Of a stretch of 64,000 nt of DNA, positions 48,546 to 56,775 are shown piece after piece. The notes below the pieces were generated by a model. It did not search any database and had not been told where the DNA came from. It saw only the letters and a program-made list of their open reading frames with translations. This DNA comes from Glandiceps talaboti (Eukaryota > Hemichordata > Enteropneusta > Spengelidae): the NCBI RefSeq assembly GCF_964340395.1, contig NC_135569.1, positions 6,748,040-6,812,039 of the forward strand. Direction: 5' to 3'. A program made the translations under genes and the position numbers. Every line of letters starts with the position of its first letter. The first letter of the stretch is position 1.

Positions 48546-48800
48546 GTCTGTATGTATGTATGTATGTATGTATGTAATATGTATGTATGGTACGTACGTA
48601 TGTACGTACGTAGATGTATGAAAATATTTATGGAACCAATGTTTATGTATAATTTATAGAAGTGACAACATTATAGTTTCAATGTAGGTTTGAAAGTGAA
48701 GGAGTTGACATGATTATAACATTTGAACTCACCGTTGTACTTTCTCTGTTGTCAGCCATTCCTGATGTTTATCAAAACTCAGCAAATACACAGCAATTTC
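32486..48800 (-). CDS. CAMTA: CAMTA-family calmodulin-binding transcription activator, partial gene (16 internal coding exons)
   Basis: Nuclear Ca2+/calmodulin-responsive transcription factor. Joining 16 minus-strand exons gives 4,361 nt (about 1,454 residues) with no stop and with matching phase at every GT-AG junction. Domain order in this partial protein: CG-1 DNA-binding domain (about 1-140), S/T/N/Q-rich transactivation-type linker (about 155-725), TIG/IPT fold (about 735-815), short charged helix (about 823-852), ankyrin repeats (about 853-1000), S/P-rich linker (about 1000-1300), then five IQ motifs (about 1320-1454). This matches animal CAMTA1/CAMTA2; human CAMTA1 is about 1,670 residues. 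Invertebrates usually carry one CAMTA gene, so I do not assign 1 or 2. The exons encoding the N terminus before [11 protein letters not shown] and the C terminus after the last IQ motif were not found: the first lies above 48.8 kb or outside the window, and the last is probably a short exon below 32.48 kb. Family identity is very secure; exact ends are open. Confidence 0.96.
32561..32690. repeat. 64-bp tandem duplication next to CAMTA exon p acceptor
   Basis: Two units each contain ATGAAATATCAATTGGGYTG and ACCCCAATTGCTTG. In the minus sense each unit has a hairpin CAATTGGG/CCCAATTG with a 5-base loop. The duplication includes the exon p acceptor (see findings). Confidence 0.85.
32983..33182 (-). 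CDS. CAMTA: CAMTA exon o: third and fourth IQ motifs
   Basis: 197 or 200 nt. Reads [20 protein letters not shown], then a second IQ ([18 protein letters not shown]), ending SHLQPL and two bases. The acceptor is a CAGCAG pair: start at 33182 adds a Gln, start at 33179 gives the spacing seen in vertebrates (YKQ then four residues then KKMTQ). Donor gtaagt. Confidence 0.94.
33441..33783. mobile_element. 343-bp MITE in a CAMTA intron, PIF/Harbinger-like
   Basis: Terminal inverted repeats of about 29 bp: GGCCAAAAAAAAGAATTGTT then TCTGGTCAG at the left, and CTGACCAGAAACAATTGTTT then TTTTTGGCC at the right. Flanked by TAA on both sides (33438-33440, 33784-33786); a 3-bp T(A/T)A duplication is typical of PIF/Harbinger. 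Lies between CAMTA exons n and o. A partial copy is at 2020-2230. Confidence 0.88.
33847..33921 (-). CDS. CAMTA: CAMTA exon n: second IQ motif
   Basis: 75 nt, exactly 25 codons. Reads [20 protein letters not shown] then RRYKQ, matching vertebrate GRRLKEQQEVAAAVIQRCYRKYKQ. Acceptor ttatag, donor gttggt (weak). Phase 0 at both ends, so skipping it would keep frame and remove one IQ motif. Confidence 0.94.
34095..34375. repeat. 38-bp minisatellite in a CAMTA intron
   Basis: About seven units of TTTTCTGTTACCATGGAGAT then TCTACTAGATTTTCC, filling most of the intron between exons m and n. Confidence 0.9.
34412..34476 (-). CDS. CAMTA: CAMTA exon m: first IQ motif
   Basis: 65 nt. Reads [20 protein letters not shown] then YR. 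It has the IQ core (IQNAFRIYR) for calmodulin or CaM-like light-chain binding. Acceptor cctag, donor gtaagt; ends in phase 0. Confidence 0.95.
34553..34710. repeat. Dispersed repeat, shared with 47480-47625
   Basis: TTTACATCATT, then CAGTTG, GCATGAGCAATTTTTGGTTC and ATTTTCCATTGAGCTA occur in the same order at 47.5 kb. Function unknown; a diverged mobile element is likely. Confidence 0.55.
34784..35906 (-). CDS. CAMTA: CAMTA exon l: ankyrin repeats 2-3 and S/P-rich linker
   Basis: 1,123 nt. Opens [20 protein letters not shown] and [20 protein letters not shown] (ankyrin repeats), then a long Ser/Thr/Pro-rich disordered stretch with several SP motifs near [14 protein letters not shown] and an IKVE motif that fits the SUMO-site consensus at about 35.07 kb. 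It ends LSLLTLS plus one base, joining to [11 protein letters not shown] exactly as vertebrate LLTLSDHEQRELYEAA. Acceptor ttttccag, donor gtaggt. Several antisense reading frames over this exon are shadows. Confidence 0.96.
36170..36440. repeat. Minisatellite of about 58 bp in a CAMTA intron
   Basis: Four to five units of ACTATCCAGGAGTGATTTTG then AAATTCCAGGACTTTC between exons k and l. Confidence 0.85.
36561..36622. repeat. G-rich tract with a duplicated exon-end sequence
   Basis: ACTCACCAATGGTGTACAGG at 36561 copies the exon k end and donor at 36638. It is followed by runs of four to six G separated by single T (36579-36622), a strong G-quadruplex candidate on the plus strand; the transcript is C-rich there. 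Confidence 0.9.
36644..36719 (-). CDS. CAMTA: CAMTA exon k: ankyrin linker
   Basis: 76 nt. Reads [20 protein letters not shown] then SCTPL, running into MWACALGH in the next exon as in all CAMTA proteins. Donor gtgagt at 36643. A second copy of this exon end and donor lies 77 nt further into the intron (see findings). Confidence 0.94.
37010..37126. repeat. 40-bp inverted repeat in a CAMTA intron
   Basis: Left arm 37010-37049 (CAGAAATAATATATTCATGG then TTGCACAATGAATATTCATG) and right arm 37087-37126 are near-perfect inverses with a 37-bp loop. Single-arm relatives are at about 24682 and 52995. Confidence 0.88.
37329..37522 (-). CDS. CAMTA: CAMTA exon j: first ankyrin repeat
   Basis: 194 nt. 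Starts [20 protein letters not shown] and contains the ankyrin helix [20 protein letters not shown], ending IQW plus two bases. Acceptor atttgcag, donor gtaggt. Homologous to the human segment with [15 protein letters not shown]. Confidence 0.95.
38105..38200. repeat. Dispersed repeat, family F
   Basis: GTGAAAGTACGACCACAGAG, CAAGCACTCAGG, AAATACCCCAAGTATGCCAC and TTTCTGTCATATT recur in order at 56675-56775 and inverted at 57870-57985, with a weaker match at 62250-62335. Confidence 0.65.
38208..38296 (-). CDS. CAMTA: CAMTA exon i: short charged helix before the ankyrin repeats
   Basis: 89 nt. Reads [20 protein letters not shown] then [10 protein letters not shown]. The heptad-like Leu/Ile spacing suggests a short coiled coil; vertebrate CAMTA has NQFRMSILERLEQMERRM at this point. 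Acceptor ctacag, donor gtaggt. Confidence 0.94.
38415..38970. repeat. 45-bp minisatellite in a CAMTA intron, about 12 units
   Basis: Unit TTTAGTACTAGACACTTGTG then CAATGAAGTATACAAATGTAGTGG broken by small variants. Lies between exons h and i. The repeated minus-strand frames LHKCLVLN are artefacts of a period divisible by three. Confidence 0.93.
39011..39145 (-). CDS. CAMTA: CAMTA exon h: TIG domain, second half
   Basis: 135 nt. Reads [20 protein letters not shown] then [12 protein letters not shown], closing the TIG fold, and finishes with QQEWLSLD. Acceptor tctag, donor gtaagt, phase 1 in and 1 out. The vertebrate order (PAHE, then VFEYK, then WLSLD) is kept. Confidence 0.96.
39255..39510. 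repeat. (CAGA)n microsatellite in a CAMTA intron
   Basis: Two blocks of CAGACAGACAGA, with GGAC at the left, split by about 90 bp of less regular sequence. Between exons g and h. Confidence 0.95.
39752..39878 (-). CDS. CAMTA: CAMTA exon g: TIG/IPT domain, first half
   Basis: 127 nt. Reads [20 protein letters not shown] followed by [20 protein letters not shown]. This is the N-terminal half of the CAMTA TIG immunoglobulin-like fold, implicated in non-specific DNA contact and dimer contacts. Acceptor attgcag, donor gtattt; ends in phase 1. Confidence 0.96.
40083..40190. repeat. Half copy of the 30.3-kb MITE
   Basis: GGTGACCCCAG, TTTTTTATTGACTTTAACTG, AGTTTACTTCCGAGACGCAT follow the right half of 30555-30671. 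It abuts the TTAA site of the next element. Confidence 0.65.
40200..40544. mobile_element. 345-bp MITE with TTAA target duplication, in a CAMTA intron
   Basis: Begins AGCTGCACGAGCTGTAACTA and ends ATTACTGCAAGTGCAGCT, imperfect inverted repeats. TTAA at 40196-40199 and 40545-40548. The termini resemble the 28-kb element (AGNNGCACNAGCTG). Between exons f and g. Confidence 0.82.
40623..42169 (-). CDS. CAMTA: CAMTA exon f: large central transactivation exon
   Basis: 1,547 nt, 515 full codons, the largest exon. The product is rich in Thr, Asn, Gln, Ser and Pro with no folded domain; it has a Cys pair (SCSACGS) and a VKQE motif that fits the SUMO-site consensus. It ends [10 protein letters not shown], the conserved lead-in to the TIG domain. 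The donor is gtttgt, weaker than its neighbours but in the exact family position (YPE followed by GG.KVL). Animal CAMTA genes carry a similarly large exon here. Confidence 0.95.
42409..42604 (-). CDS. CAMTA: CAMTA exon e: linker after CG-1
   Basis: 196 nt. Starts [20 protein letters not shown], then Ser/Thr/Gln-rich residues ending SPKTTA and one base. Acceptor ttgctag follows a weak pyrimidine tract; donor gtaagc. Low-complexity polar composition is usual for the region between CG-1 and TIG in animal CAMTA. Confidence 0.88.
43015..43305. repeat. (GATT)n microsatellite in a CAMTA intron
   Basis: About 290 bp of GATTGATTGATT with GACT variants, between exons d and e. Confidence 0.97.
43352..43395 (-). 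CDS. CAMTA: CAMTA exon d: 44-nt micro-sized linker exon
   Basis: 44 nt with acceptor catcaacag and donor gtaagt. It supplies the last two bases of a Phe codon, then [14 protein letters not shown], so the join reads KPMF-SGVQ. Phase enters 1 and leaves 0, fitting both neighbours. Support comes from splice sites and frame continuity plus the KPMF motif; the sequence itself is not conserved. Confidence 0.8.
43570..43800. repeat. Tandem repeat of about 85 bp, three units, in a CAMTA intron
   Basis: AAAATGATAAGGGGAAACTC, AGGTAGATTTTACCTGCTTA and CTTAACAAAAAACACTGGTA repeat between exons c and d. A related fragment lies at about 52160-52280. Confidence 0.8.
43988..44198 (-). CDS. CAMTA: CAMTA exon c: CG-1 C-terminal half
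   Basis: 211 nt. Begins [20 protein letters not shown], continues [17 protein letters not shown], and ends with [10 protein letters not shown] plus one base. These are the family signatures that close the CG-1 domain. Acceptor atttcag, donor gtaagt. The exon ends in phase 1; the Phe codon is completed by the next exon. Confidence 0.97.
44469..44607 (-). CDS. CAMTA: CAMTA exon b: CG-1 core
   Basis: 139 nt. Contains [20 protein letters not shown] followed by [10 protein letters not shown], the best-conserved CG-1 segment; the KKRKDGK stretch is a basic DNA-contact and nuclear-import type patch. Donor gtatgt; acceptor tttgcag. Ends in phase 0. Confidence 0.97.
45060..45432. repeat. (ATAC)n microsatellite array with (TGCA)n and (CAGA)n blocks, CAMTA intron
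   Basis: About 370 bp of CATACATACATA with a TGCATGCATGCA core at 45279-45307 and CAGACAGA blocks near 45341 and 45392. Lies in the large intron between exons a and b, opposite in sense to the array at 48.0-48.6 kb. Confidence 0.97.
45745..46047. mobile_element. MITE, family A (copy 4), in a CAMTA intron
   Basis: 303 bp. Left terminus GGTAATCAAGCCTTTAGTTT then TCTAAGACACAAACTAAA; right terminus TGTCTATCTTAGAAAACCGA then AGGCTCAATTACC. The best-preserved copy of the family. Interior GTAGATTACACAAGTGGGTG and AAAATAGTGTAAACATTGGA match the other copies. Confidence 0.82.
46545..47187. repeat. 79-bp minisatellite in a CAMTA intron, about 8 units
   Basis: Unit TAGTTCCTATACAGTATCGT, TACGATTTATACCTTCACTC, ACAGTATAGTCAAAGTCATT, ACTCTAGAAGTCCTG. 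The reverse-complement unit recurs at 63040-63415, and the adjacent unique flank (GTGCTGATTGAGGGAGTTTG at about 47415) is shared too. Confidence 0.93.
48017..48615. repeat. (GT)n, (GTAT)n, (TACG)n and (CTGT)n compound microsatellite
   Basis: About 600 bp starting with TGTGTGTG, then TGTATGTATGTA, GTACGTACGTAC and CTGTCTGTCTGT. It ends about 115 bp before CAMTA exon a, within the exon a to b intron. Confidence 0.97.
48733..48800 (-). CDS. CAMTA: CAMTA exon a: start of CG-1 domain
   Basis: 68 nt, acceptor ttcttgcag and donor gtgagt. Reads [20 protein letters not shown], equivalent to the EIAAYLITFEKHEEWLTT stretch that opens the CG-1 domain of vertebrate CAMTA. Starts in phase 0 and ends two bases into a codon (CG), completed by the next exon to Arg. 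The expected preceding residues (ending RHRWNTNE in vertebrates) are on an exon I could not find upstream. Confidence 0.93.
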
Positions 48801-49049
48801 CTGCAAGAAGTGAATCAGAAACACGATGTGTTAGAAGATATTTACACATTTACGACATGCAATAAGTAGTCAACAATGATATAAGGTATTCCTGGGAATC
48901 AGTGGAAGTCCATCGAGAATGATGTGGATTTGATTTAATTGTCATTAATATGCGTGTCACAACCTTATTATGTACCATTGCATCGCATCATATCATACAT
49001 ATAACATCACCATACTAGATTTCATCATATACCATTACAGGTAAACACT

Positions 49050-49495
49050 GAATATTAAATAGTCAAGTCATTGCACTCAAGTCTTTCGTTCCTGACTCTC
49101 TGCATCTACGACATACAGTATGCATACATGTACATTCATTTGATAGTTAACTTTGCACTGAGGCGCCATTAACCTTCCTACCTACAGTATTGCACACTCT
49201 ATGCATTTATGATTCTCAATTCATGTATACTGACTGTGTATTTTGCACTAAGGTTCCAGTAACTTCCTTTCCTAATTATGCACTATACAGTAAACGTACA
49301 TTTATTTCTTTGCACTTGGTTCCATTTAACATTCCTTCCAACACAATGACTCTTTGCATTTTTTGAGACAGTACACATACATACTAATGTTCCAAAAAAC
49401 CTCCTTTCCGAATTATGTACTATACATTTACAATATACAACATGTACACTGTATGTTTGCACTAAAGGCTATTTTAACCTGCCTCCCTACAGAGT
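49050..49495. repeat. Loose tandem repeat of about 95-110 bp
   Basis: Four to five units with TTTGCACTAAGGTTCCAGTA, CTTCCTTTCCTAATTATGCA and ACATGTACATTCATT in order. Diverged. Confidence 0.7.
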
Positions 49496-50439
49496 TCGGA
49501 CGCTTTGCAAATGAGTATTTAAAACTGCAACAGTACTGTTCAAATGATGAATGTACACATTACATAAAACTCACTGTTTTAAGCAAGCAAAACAATTCAT
49601 TTTGCATCTAAAAATGTCAGACAATAGTATAGACACACTATAGACAATATCAACTGACGCCCATTTATTAGTTCCCAACAGGTACCACCCGTAGGGGACT
49701 AATAAACGTGTGTGAGATTGAATATGAGGCCACTTAAAGAAAATTTGCTATCACAAACACTAACCTAATTACAATGTACAGCAATGTTTATTACTTGCTT
49801 ATATCATGTATATCAAAATGTTGCTGTGGTACTTATAATTTTGCGTCTATCACTGTTTGACGATATCTTGATTTCCATAGTAGTAATATGAAATATTGGC
49901 ATTTACTAAATTATACTGTATGTCTTTCAGATAGTAATTTTGATCATTAAAAAAAAAAACCTTTTGTTTTAGTCAAGCAATTACAAAACATATCAGATTC
50001 TGCCTGAATACATTGATATATCATACTATTTCATTTGACATTTACAAATAAAATATCATTAATACTAATAATATTTATAACTCCAAGGCATCCAATTTTA
50101 AAAAGGTTAACATGTTTCACTGGAGGGTAAAAGCATGAAATAATATTTCCACGGTTGACATTTCTACTAGCGAATATTATGACAATGAAAATAGGCAGTT
50201 TAAATTGAAAATATAGCTATGACACACAAACAATAATTAAAATGAAAATCCCTCATATATTTACATATGACGTAGCAGGAAATATCAAGATTAATATCGA
50301 TAATGCTGATTATTTTTTATTAAGTAAAAGCGTTATTCCATAAATCCATTGCTTCAAATCTATTTTACGGGTATCACCTTTACTGGTATGTACTGTGTGC
50401 ATTTTTATTATGGTGTCATGTTGGTGGAATAGTTAGAGT

Positions 50440-50850
50440 TGTGCGGACTGAATATGTAATTTCTCATAGTATTCTGTTCGTGTTTCGTGAGGGTGCTGTG
50501 ATGGTAGATATCACATGGTTTTCACTGACAGTAACGTATGTGGACTGGTTCAGTTTATGCATTGCTATATTCATAGAAACAACTGCTAAGTTGTACACTT
50601 AAAAAAGCAAACAAGTTCGTATTTTTTTGACAGCTGTATTCAGATGGTACATCAGATATTTTGATTGATAGCAAAGTTTGGGACTGGTTCACTCAACGCA
50701 CTGCCACATTCATGGAACAACTGCAAAGTTTTACACTTGAGAAAAACCTGATGTTTTATTTTTTGGACAGCTGTATTAGGATGGGATGTACATCACATAG
50801 TTTTAATTGACAGCAAAGTTTCGGACTAATTACCAGACTAGTACATTATG
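50440..50850. repeat. Loose tandem repeat of about 125 bp, three units
   Basis: TTTTTTGACAGCTGTATTCA, ACATCA, TTGACAGCAAAGTTTCGGAC and ACTGGTTCA recur in the same order three times. Confidence 0.75.
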
Positions 50851-53800
50851 TTCATATTCAAGACTACACTTCTTATTGTTGCATTTTTGTCATCCTGGCA
50901 GCGAAACAGGCAAAAATAAGACTTTCTAGGTTTATAGTACATAATTATGTACTCTTTCAGTTACTGAGTTATCATCAAAATTTGTATAAAATGAAACATG
51001 TTTCTTGCCAAAATGATGAATATTTACCAAAAAAATTATCTTTTATATTGCCAATCTTGAATCTATTTTGAATTAAAATTATTAAAAACTATGAAAATGC
51101 CATTATTTTTCTCAAAATTTAATCAATTTTGTCAAAAAGTCAAAAATACGGAAGTTCGTCACTAAAGTTATCATGTAAAACCGATGGCACAGTTTAGCAA
51201 ACATAAATTTCTACATGTCAGAGGTGACAATGGCATTGAAATTTACTTCAGAAGTTTTACTATCGGCTGTATGCAGGATGCATAAATTTATATGAAGTTT
51301 TACTACCAAGTGTATGCAGGATGCATAATTTAATAGTTATCATCATGGGATCATACAAACGGTACACTGCTACTAAAAAGTGAAGGCGGGATACATAAAT
51401 TTTCATTTTTTCACACATTGCATGTAATACATGTAGTAGTAAAAATGTAAAATTTTACTAACAAGTGAACGCGAAATGCATAAATTTTCACTAATTATGT
51501 AATAAAGTTATAACAAGCCTTCACATATAACATAGCACCCAACGGGTTTATTGTGTGGCAAAGTTATTGTACAATTTTAAACTTGACCTTGAAGAGAAAG
51601 GTCAAAGTCAAATGTCAGTCTGAGCAGCACACTCTCCTCTAACAGTTTGGGTATACACATTTAAAATGGTGTCTTTCAGGAAAAAAGAAGTTTTAAATAC
51701 AAATTTCTGAAAAAAGGAGCCTGCAATATATTGCAGAGTACCAGGTTGTTTTTTTCTGGCAACCAACCCTTATTTATACATCCCAGCTACATGTATCACC
51801 TGATACAATCATAAAAGTATACCATTTTACAAACAAGTGAAAAATGAATGTATTACATTCCCCTACTGGTCATAAAATGTTATTGAATTCGTACATATTA
51901 CATGCGAACGAAACCTGGAAACACACGCAAGCAACGTCTCCAGGCACCACCTGATATTCTGAAGGATCACACTTTACTTTTTAATGTCCCTACTCTGCCG
52001 GAAGTGGGAACGTCTAGATCACTTAGCAAATGAATGATTACTCAGTGTTCTTGGTAGGCAGGTAAAATCTACTGTGGCTCTGAAATTATTTTACCGCGAT
52101 TATTCCTAAACAAAATTATGGTATGGGAAACTATGCTACTTTTACTTCTTTCCCTCTTTCTGTTACCAGGGTTACTGGGGCTCCCCAACCTTAAGCAAAA
52201 ACACTGTTACTGAATAGATGCAAATTACTATATACCTCATGTCCTACCTCTGTTACCATGGTTCCCAAACCTTAACAAAAATATAATATGGCATACTTAT
52301 AACAAAACTTAGTCCCACAGGCACAATTAATTTAAATTTTTTCAATTCCATTTTCATATCAAACTGACCTATCCGACATTTAGAAGGTTATAAAAATGAT
52401 ATACAATTTCTCTTCTTCAAATGTTACCCCTATCACATTTAATGTCATCTTGATAATTGCATCTACCATTTAGGCTGCATAAAGTCTGCCTACAAGTATA
52501 GTACTTTGGCATTTGCTTTGTTGATGGGCGGCAGAATGGAAAATTTCCACTCATGATTTTTCAACAATGTTCGTCTCCATATACGTGTGAGACTGGGTGG
52601 GTGGAAGAAAAGCATTTAATTCCAATCAGCCTGCAAACTTGATAATTCAATCTCAGTATACTTTTTTGGCCATACCTCACTATATCCAATTTTCAATCTT
52701 GACGAAAAATAAGCACAAAATTTGCACATCATGTGTCTACTTATATAGAGAAAAAAATGATGAAACTCCCAAATTTTCACCAACATCTCGTCAACATCTC
52801 GTCAGCATCATCAAGTATACTACAATGGGCTGTTGTCATATGAAATTATTATAATTATAACCTTTGAGTTCTGGTGAGTGCAGTTCCTGATTTTACATCA
52901 CCTACAATTACTTGCAATTTCAGAGAAATATCACGTTGATTTTGTGCATTTATAGAGTATCTTTACTACTGGCTATTGCATCATGGGAGTCAGCAGAATT
53001 AATATATTCATGGTTGAACAATGAATATTCATGACTTCGAAGTGATTATCCCATCAATGTAAAACATCTCCCATGAATATTTTTTTTTAAAGTTTACACA
53101 GAAACACCAAAGACTGAACAAATAGAAAATTATTTGAAAAAGATGCTGGAGCACATGCGCAAACATAACAAAAGGTTTGAAGCACATGGGTGAGTGAGTA
53201 TGGAATCGATGGGGTAATGGCATGCTCAAGTTAAAAATTTGTGTATTTTGGAAAAGTTACATTTTTGTCCATTTCCATAACTCTGTTTTTGAATCTTTCC
53301 ATTGTCACTCGTCTACACAAACTCTGTTTTTTAACGAAATAAACGATCAAGATCCACTTTTGGCAGCGTTTTCAAATCATTGAGTTTTATAACACATGTT
53401 TTGATGTCTCTGTGTAAACGGTAGGTGCAAATGCTACAAAACAGTCAAGTTTTGATTTGAAAATGGCACCATACAAACATGGAACTCTGTATTAAACACA
53501 TTTTCTTAATGAATTGGAAGTTGTAGCAAGTACATGTGCGCTAGGAAGATTCTGATTGGCCAATACATCAGGTCAACATAGGTTGACTTTTAATACTAGT
53601 TTTGGCCTTCGCACAACGATGTCACAGTCTAGACACTCACATTCATAATGCATATCATATTGTCAACTCTGTGGTTTCAGATTTCAAATATGTGTGTCAT
53701 ATTCATACAAGGTTATAATAGCGACGACGATACCCAACTCTGAAGATCATTACTGGGCATAATAATAATAATATATACTTCAAGAGAAACACTTGTTTTT

Positions 53801-53884
53801 TTGGAGAGAACATGTGCAATACGGTTTAGTTCCATCTAAACTGAAGCACTGTTATGTTGCGTTTGTTCAAAACTTTCCCTTTGT

Positions 53885-54560
53885 TGTGGAACACAATGTA
53901 CCTTGATTACGCTCTCTACTGAAGTGAGTCTTAGCCCAGAGACTGTCTTGGTGAGATACATATAAAAGTTACTGTTATGTGCCTCACTTTGGTAAAGCTC
54001 TGTGAAGTGAGTCTTAAAGCCTAAAGACTGTCGGGGTGAGATACATGTACATGTAAAAGTCACTGTTATGTTGCAGTTAAAAACATTCCTTTCATGTTGG
54101 TAATGCTCTCGCTTCAACTTCAAGTGAGTCTTATAGCCCACATACTGTCGGGGTGAGATACATGTAAAAGTCACTGTTATGTGTTTCATATCGGTAAAGC
54201 TCTCTGTGAAGTGAGTCTTATAGCCCAGCGACTGTCAGGGTGAGATACATGTACATGTCATGTACAATACATGCACAAGTCACTGTTACATGTATGTGTT
54301 TCATATCAGTAAAGCTCTCTTTGTGAAGTGAGTCTTATAGCTCAGAGACTGTCGGGGTGAGATACATGTACATGTCATGTACATGCACAAGTCACTGTTA
54401 CACGTATGTGTTTCACATCAGTAAAGCTCTCTTTGTGAAGTGAGTCTTATAGCCCAGAGACTGTCAGGGTGAGATACATGTAAAAATCACTGTTAATGTT
54501 TGATGATGCTCTCTCTTGATATGAGTTGACTTTTTAGCCCAGAGATATGTCAGGGTGAGA
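53885..54560. repeat. Tandem repeat of about 90-130 bp, six to seven units
   Basis: Core GAAGTGAGTCTTATAGCCCA then GAGACTGTCGGGGTGAGATA and CATGTACATGT, AAGTCACTGTTA. Length varies through the ACATGTACATGT palindromic part. Confidence 0.9.
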
Positions 54561-54964
54561 TACATGAACAGGTACATGAAGCAAGATGACAGCAATTCTC
54601 TGGGGTAAATTACCACACCATCGCATTTATATCTTTTGAAACTCGTCACTGATCATATGGTGTACACTGACTTGATGTTCATGTACATGTTTTGTATAAA
54701 TAGTATAAAAACAGTCCAGACCAGACGATTTAAAAATGGTTGATCCAAGACAGGTTGCATAATACATGTGTTATTGTTGTCAGATACTGCTATTGCAGTT
54801 GTTCTTTGGACACATCACAACAAAACATACTTTATTAGATCAACAGCTGCGATTGTAATTTTGTGTATTGATGAGAGTATATACCTAGAAACCCACGACA
54901 TCAGTGATATTAATCAGATATCGGTGTGTCACACTTCAGTAAAGAACTATACGTGTGAACTCAT

Positions 54965-55215
54965 TTTCTATTATCTCTCTCTCTCTCCACATATAGTCAA
55001 ATGGACAAATTCTACTGAAAAGCTAGTTAAATCTCCTGCTGGGGAAAGGGTACATGTATGTACATTCCCCCAAGCAACTTTCATTTACTGCATTGAGCTA
55101 TTTGAGGTATAGAAACTATACTCCTGGGCTCGTTTTCTATGATCTCTCTCTCCATGTATAGTCAAATGGACAAATTTTACCAAATATCTAGCTACATCTC
55201 CTGCTGGGGAAAGGC
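54965..55215. repeat. Tandem duplication, two units of about 150 bp
   Basis: ATAGTCAAATGGACAAATT, then ATCTCCTGCTGGGGAAAGG, follows a CT-rich stretch in both units. Confidence 0.8.
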
Positions 55216-56169
55216 TGAACAGTGCTTGTCAGTTGTAATCCATCACACATTGACAGACAATTGTAAATAGTTACTTTGTTACATACTATAAAAATCAACT
55301 TCCATTCTTAAAGTCAAGTGAGAACACGATAATGTCATCATTTTTATATCAATGTTCCAATAGCATGTATCAACATCAATTAATTAATAATGGTTGTATT
55401 TTCACTCAAGTCACAAAGCTTGTAAACTTTAGATTGTGCCACTTTAAGGGTAGTACAATGTATTTAGTAAGTCAATTAAATCTACCTACATGTACATTCC
55501 CCTGTCATTTTACAGGAATTCTAAACAAAAATTAGCCTGGTTATTGTGCTGTTTACATTACATAGTCAACTTTCATTATTTCAGATTGTATGAAAATCTA
55601 TACAGAATGATACTGTTTATCAGAATTTCACACTTTCTGTTCATGGTGTACCAAACCTTGGCAAAAATACTGCTACATTGTACATGTATTCCTCCCCCTC
55701 CCCGTACTCCTCCCCCCAAGCTTACCAAAAGTAAAGGTATTATAGATACGAATGACAATTTAGGAAGGAATGATAACCATGGTAACAATGGAAAAAATTT
55801 CAACAATGTTGTGAATTTATTCTTACTGGCTCACCAACAGGCATTGGAAAATATTTGGCTCTGGAAGCTACATATGAAACCATATTGTGTGTATCTGATG
55901 TCAGGATTTGACTCAAGTTACAAATTTGCCTACAGTGAATTTCTTGCATTATTATTTCAAGTATGTCAAGACAACAAAAGATAGGCTTACTACTATGGAA
56001 ATCAAGCTAGTATAAATACAAACTAAAAATATTTTTGGGTTTTCTATAAATGGAAGAAACTCGTCTTAACGTAATTTAAATTTGTGTAGGAATTAAACCC
56101 AGTGTTTGGGGGACGTGGGTTCAATTCCTACACGGGTCACTTTTCTTTCCTCGTTTGCGACAAATTCAA

Positions 56170-56455
56170 AACTATTGTTGATATACTACTATTAGCAAAC
56201 TTTAGATAGACAATCAAAAGTAAAACTATGGTTGATGTACTACTATGGAAATCAGTCTATGGGCAAACTAAGGTAGACACAAACTAAAACTGCTGATGTT
56301 GATATACATGTACTACTATGGAAATCAAACTATAGACAAACTAAGATAGACACAAACTAAAACTATTGTCGATATACTACTATGGAAATCAAGCTATAGG
56401 CAAACTAAGATAGACATGAACTAAAACAGTTATTGCAACATGTTGATATACATTT
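56170..56455. repeat. Tandem copies of a family A MITE terminus
   Basis: Three to four copies of TACTACTATGGAAATCAAGC followed by TATAGGCAAACTAAGATAGA and CACAAACTAAAACTATTG, all in one orientation. This is the terminal sequence of family A without the element interior; a further single copy lies at about 55990. Confidence 0.85.
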
Positions 56456-56674
56456 TGTAAGCAATCAATAGAATATGATGTACAAAAATGTACATCAATC
56501 AGTATTTGTACTTGTGCTTATGGTATTTTCTACAGCACTCTCATTCACTACACTTGTGGACGTACATGTATGTCATTGTATGTAAACCACAACCTCTTTA
56601 ATGGCAATGTCTAAGATGCACCATTGTTGTGTCAGAAGAAAAATATGCTCAGGCTTAAAAAAATGGTGAAAACA

Positions 56675-56775
56675 TTGAAAGTACAGCCGCAGAGAACGGT
56701 GTTAATAAGCATGCAAATACCCCAAGTACACCACATTGGCACGTATACGATTCGGGGTTCTGTCATATTTCCTTT
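56675..56775 (+). repeat. Dispersed repeat, family F (copy 2)
   Basis: GAAAGTACAGCCGCAGAGAA, AAATACCCCAAGTACACCAC and GGGGTTCTGTCATATTTCC match the inverse of 57870-57985. Confidence 0.75.

Noticed and set aside
51585-51615. Nuclear-receptor cluster AAGGTCAAAGTCAAATGTCA
   Set aside because: Only one half-site is perfect and the spacing is irregular; kept apart from the perfect DR1 at 27.2 kb.
55490-55984. 164-codon plus-strand frame
   Set aside because: No recognisable domain, composition like surrounding AT-rich DNA, and it includes a proline run from a C-rich tract. No splice or promoter support.
56084-56133. tRNA gene
   Set aside because: A B-box-like arm is present but no acceptor stem, D arm or anticodon arm can be drawn around it.
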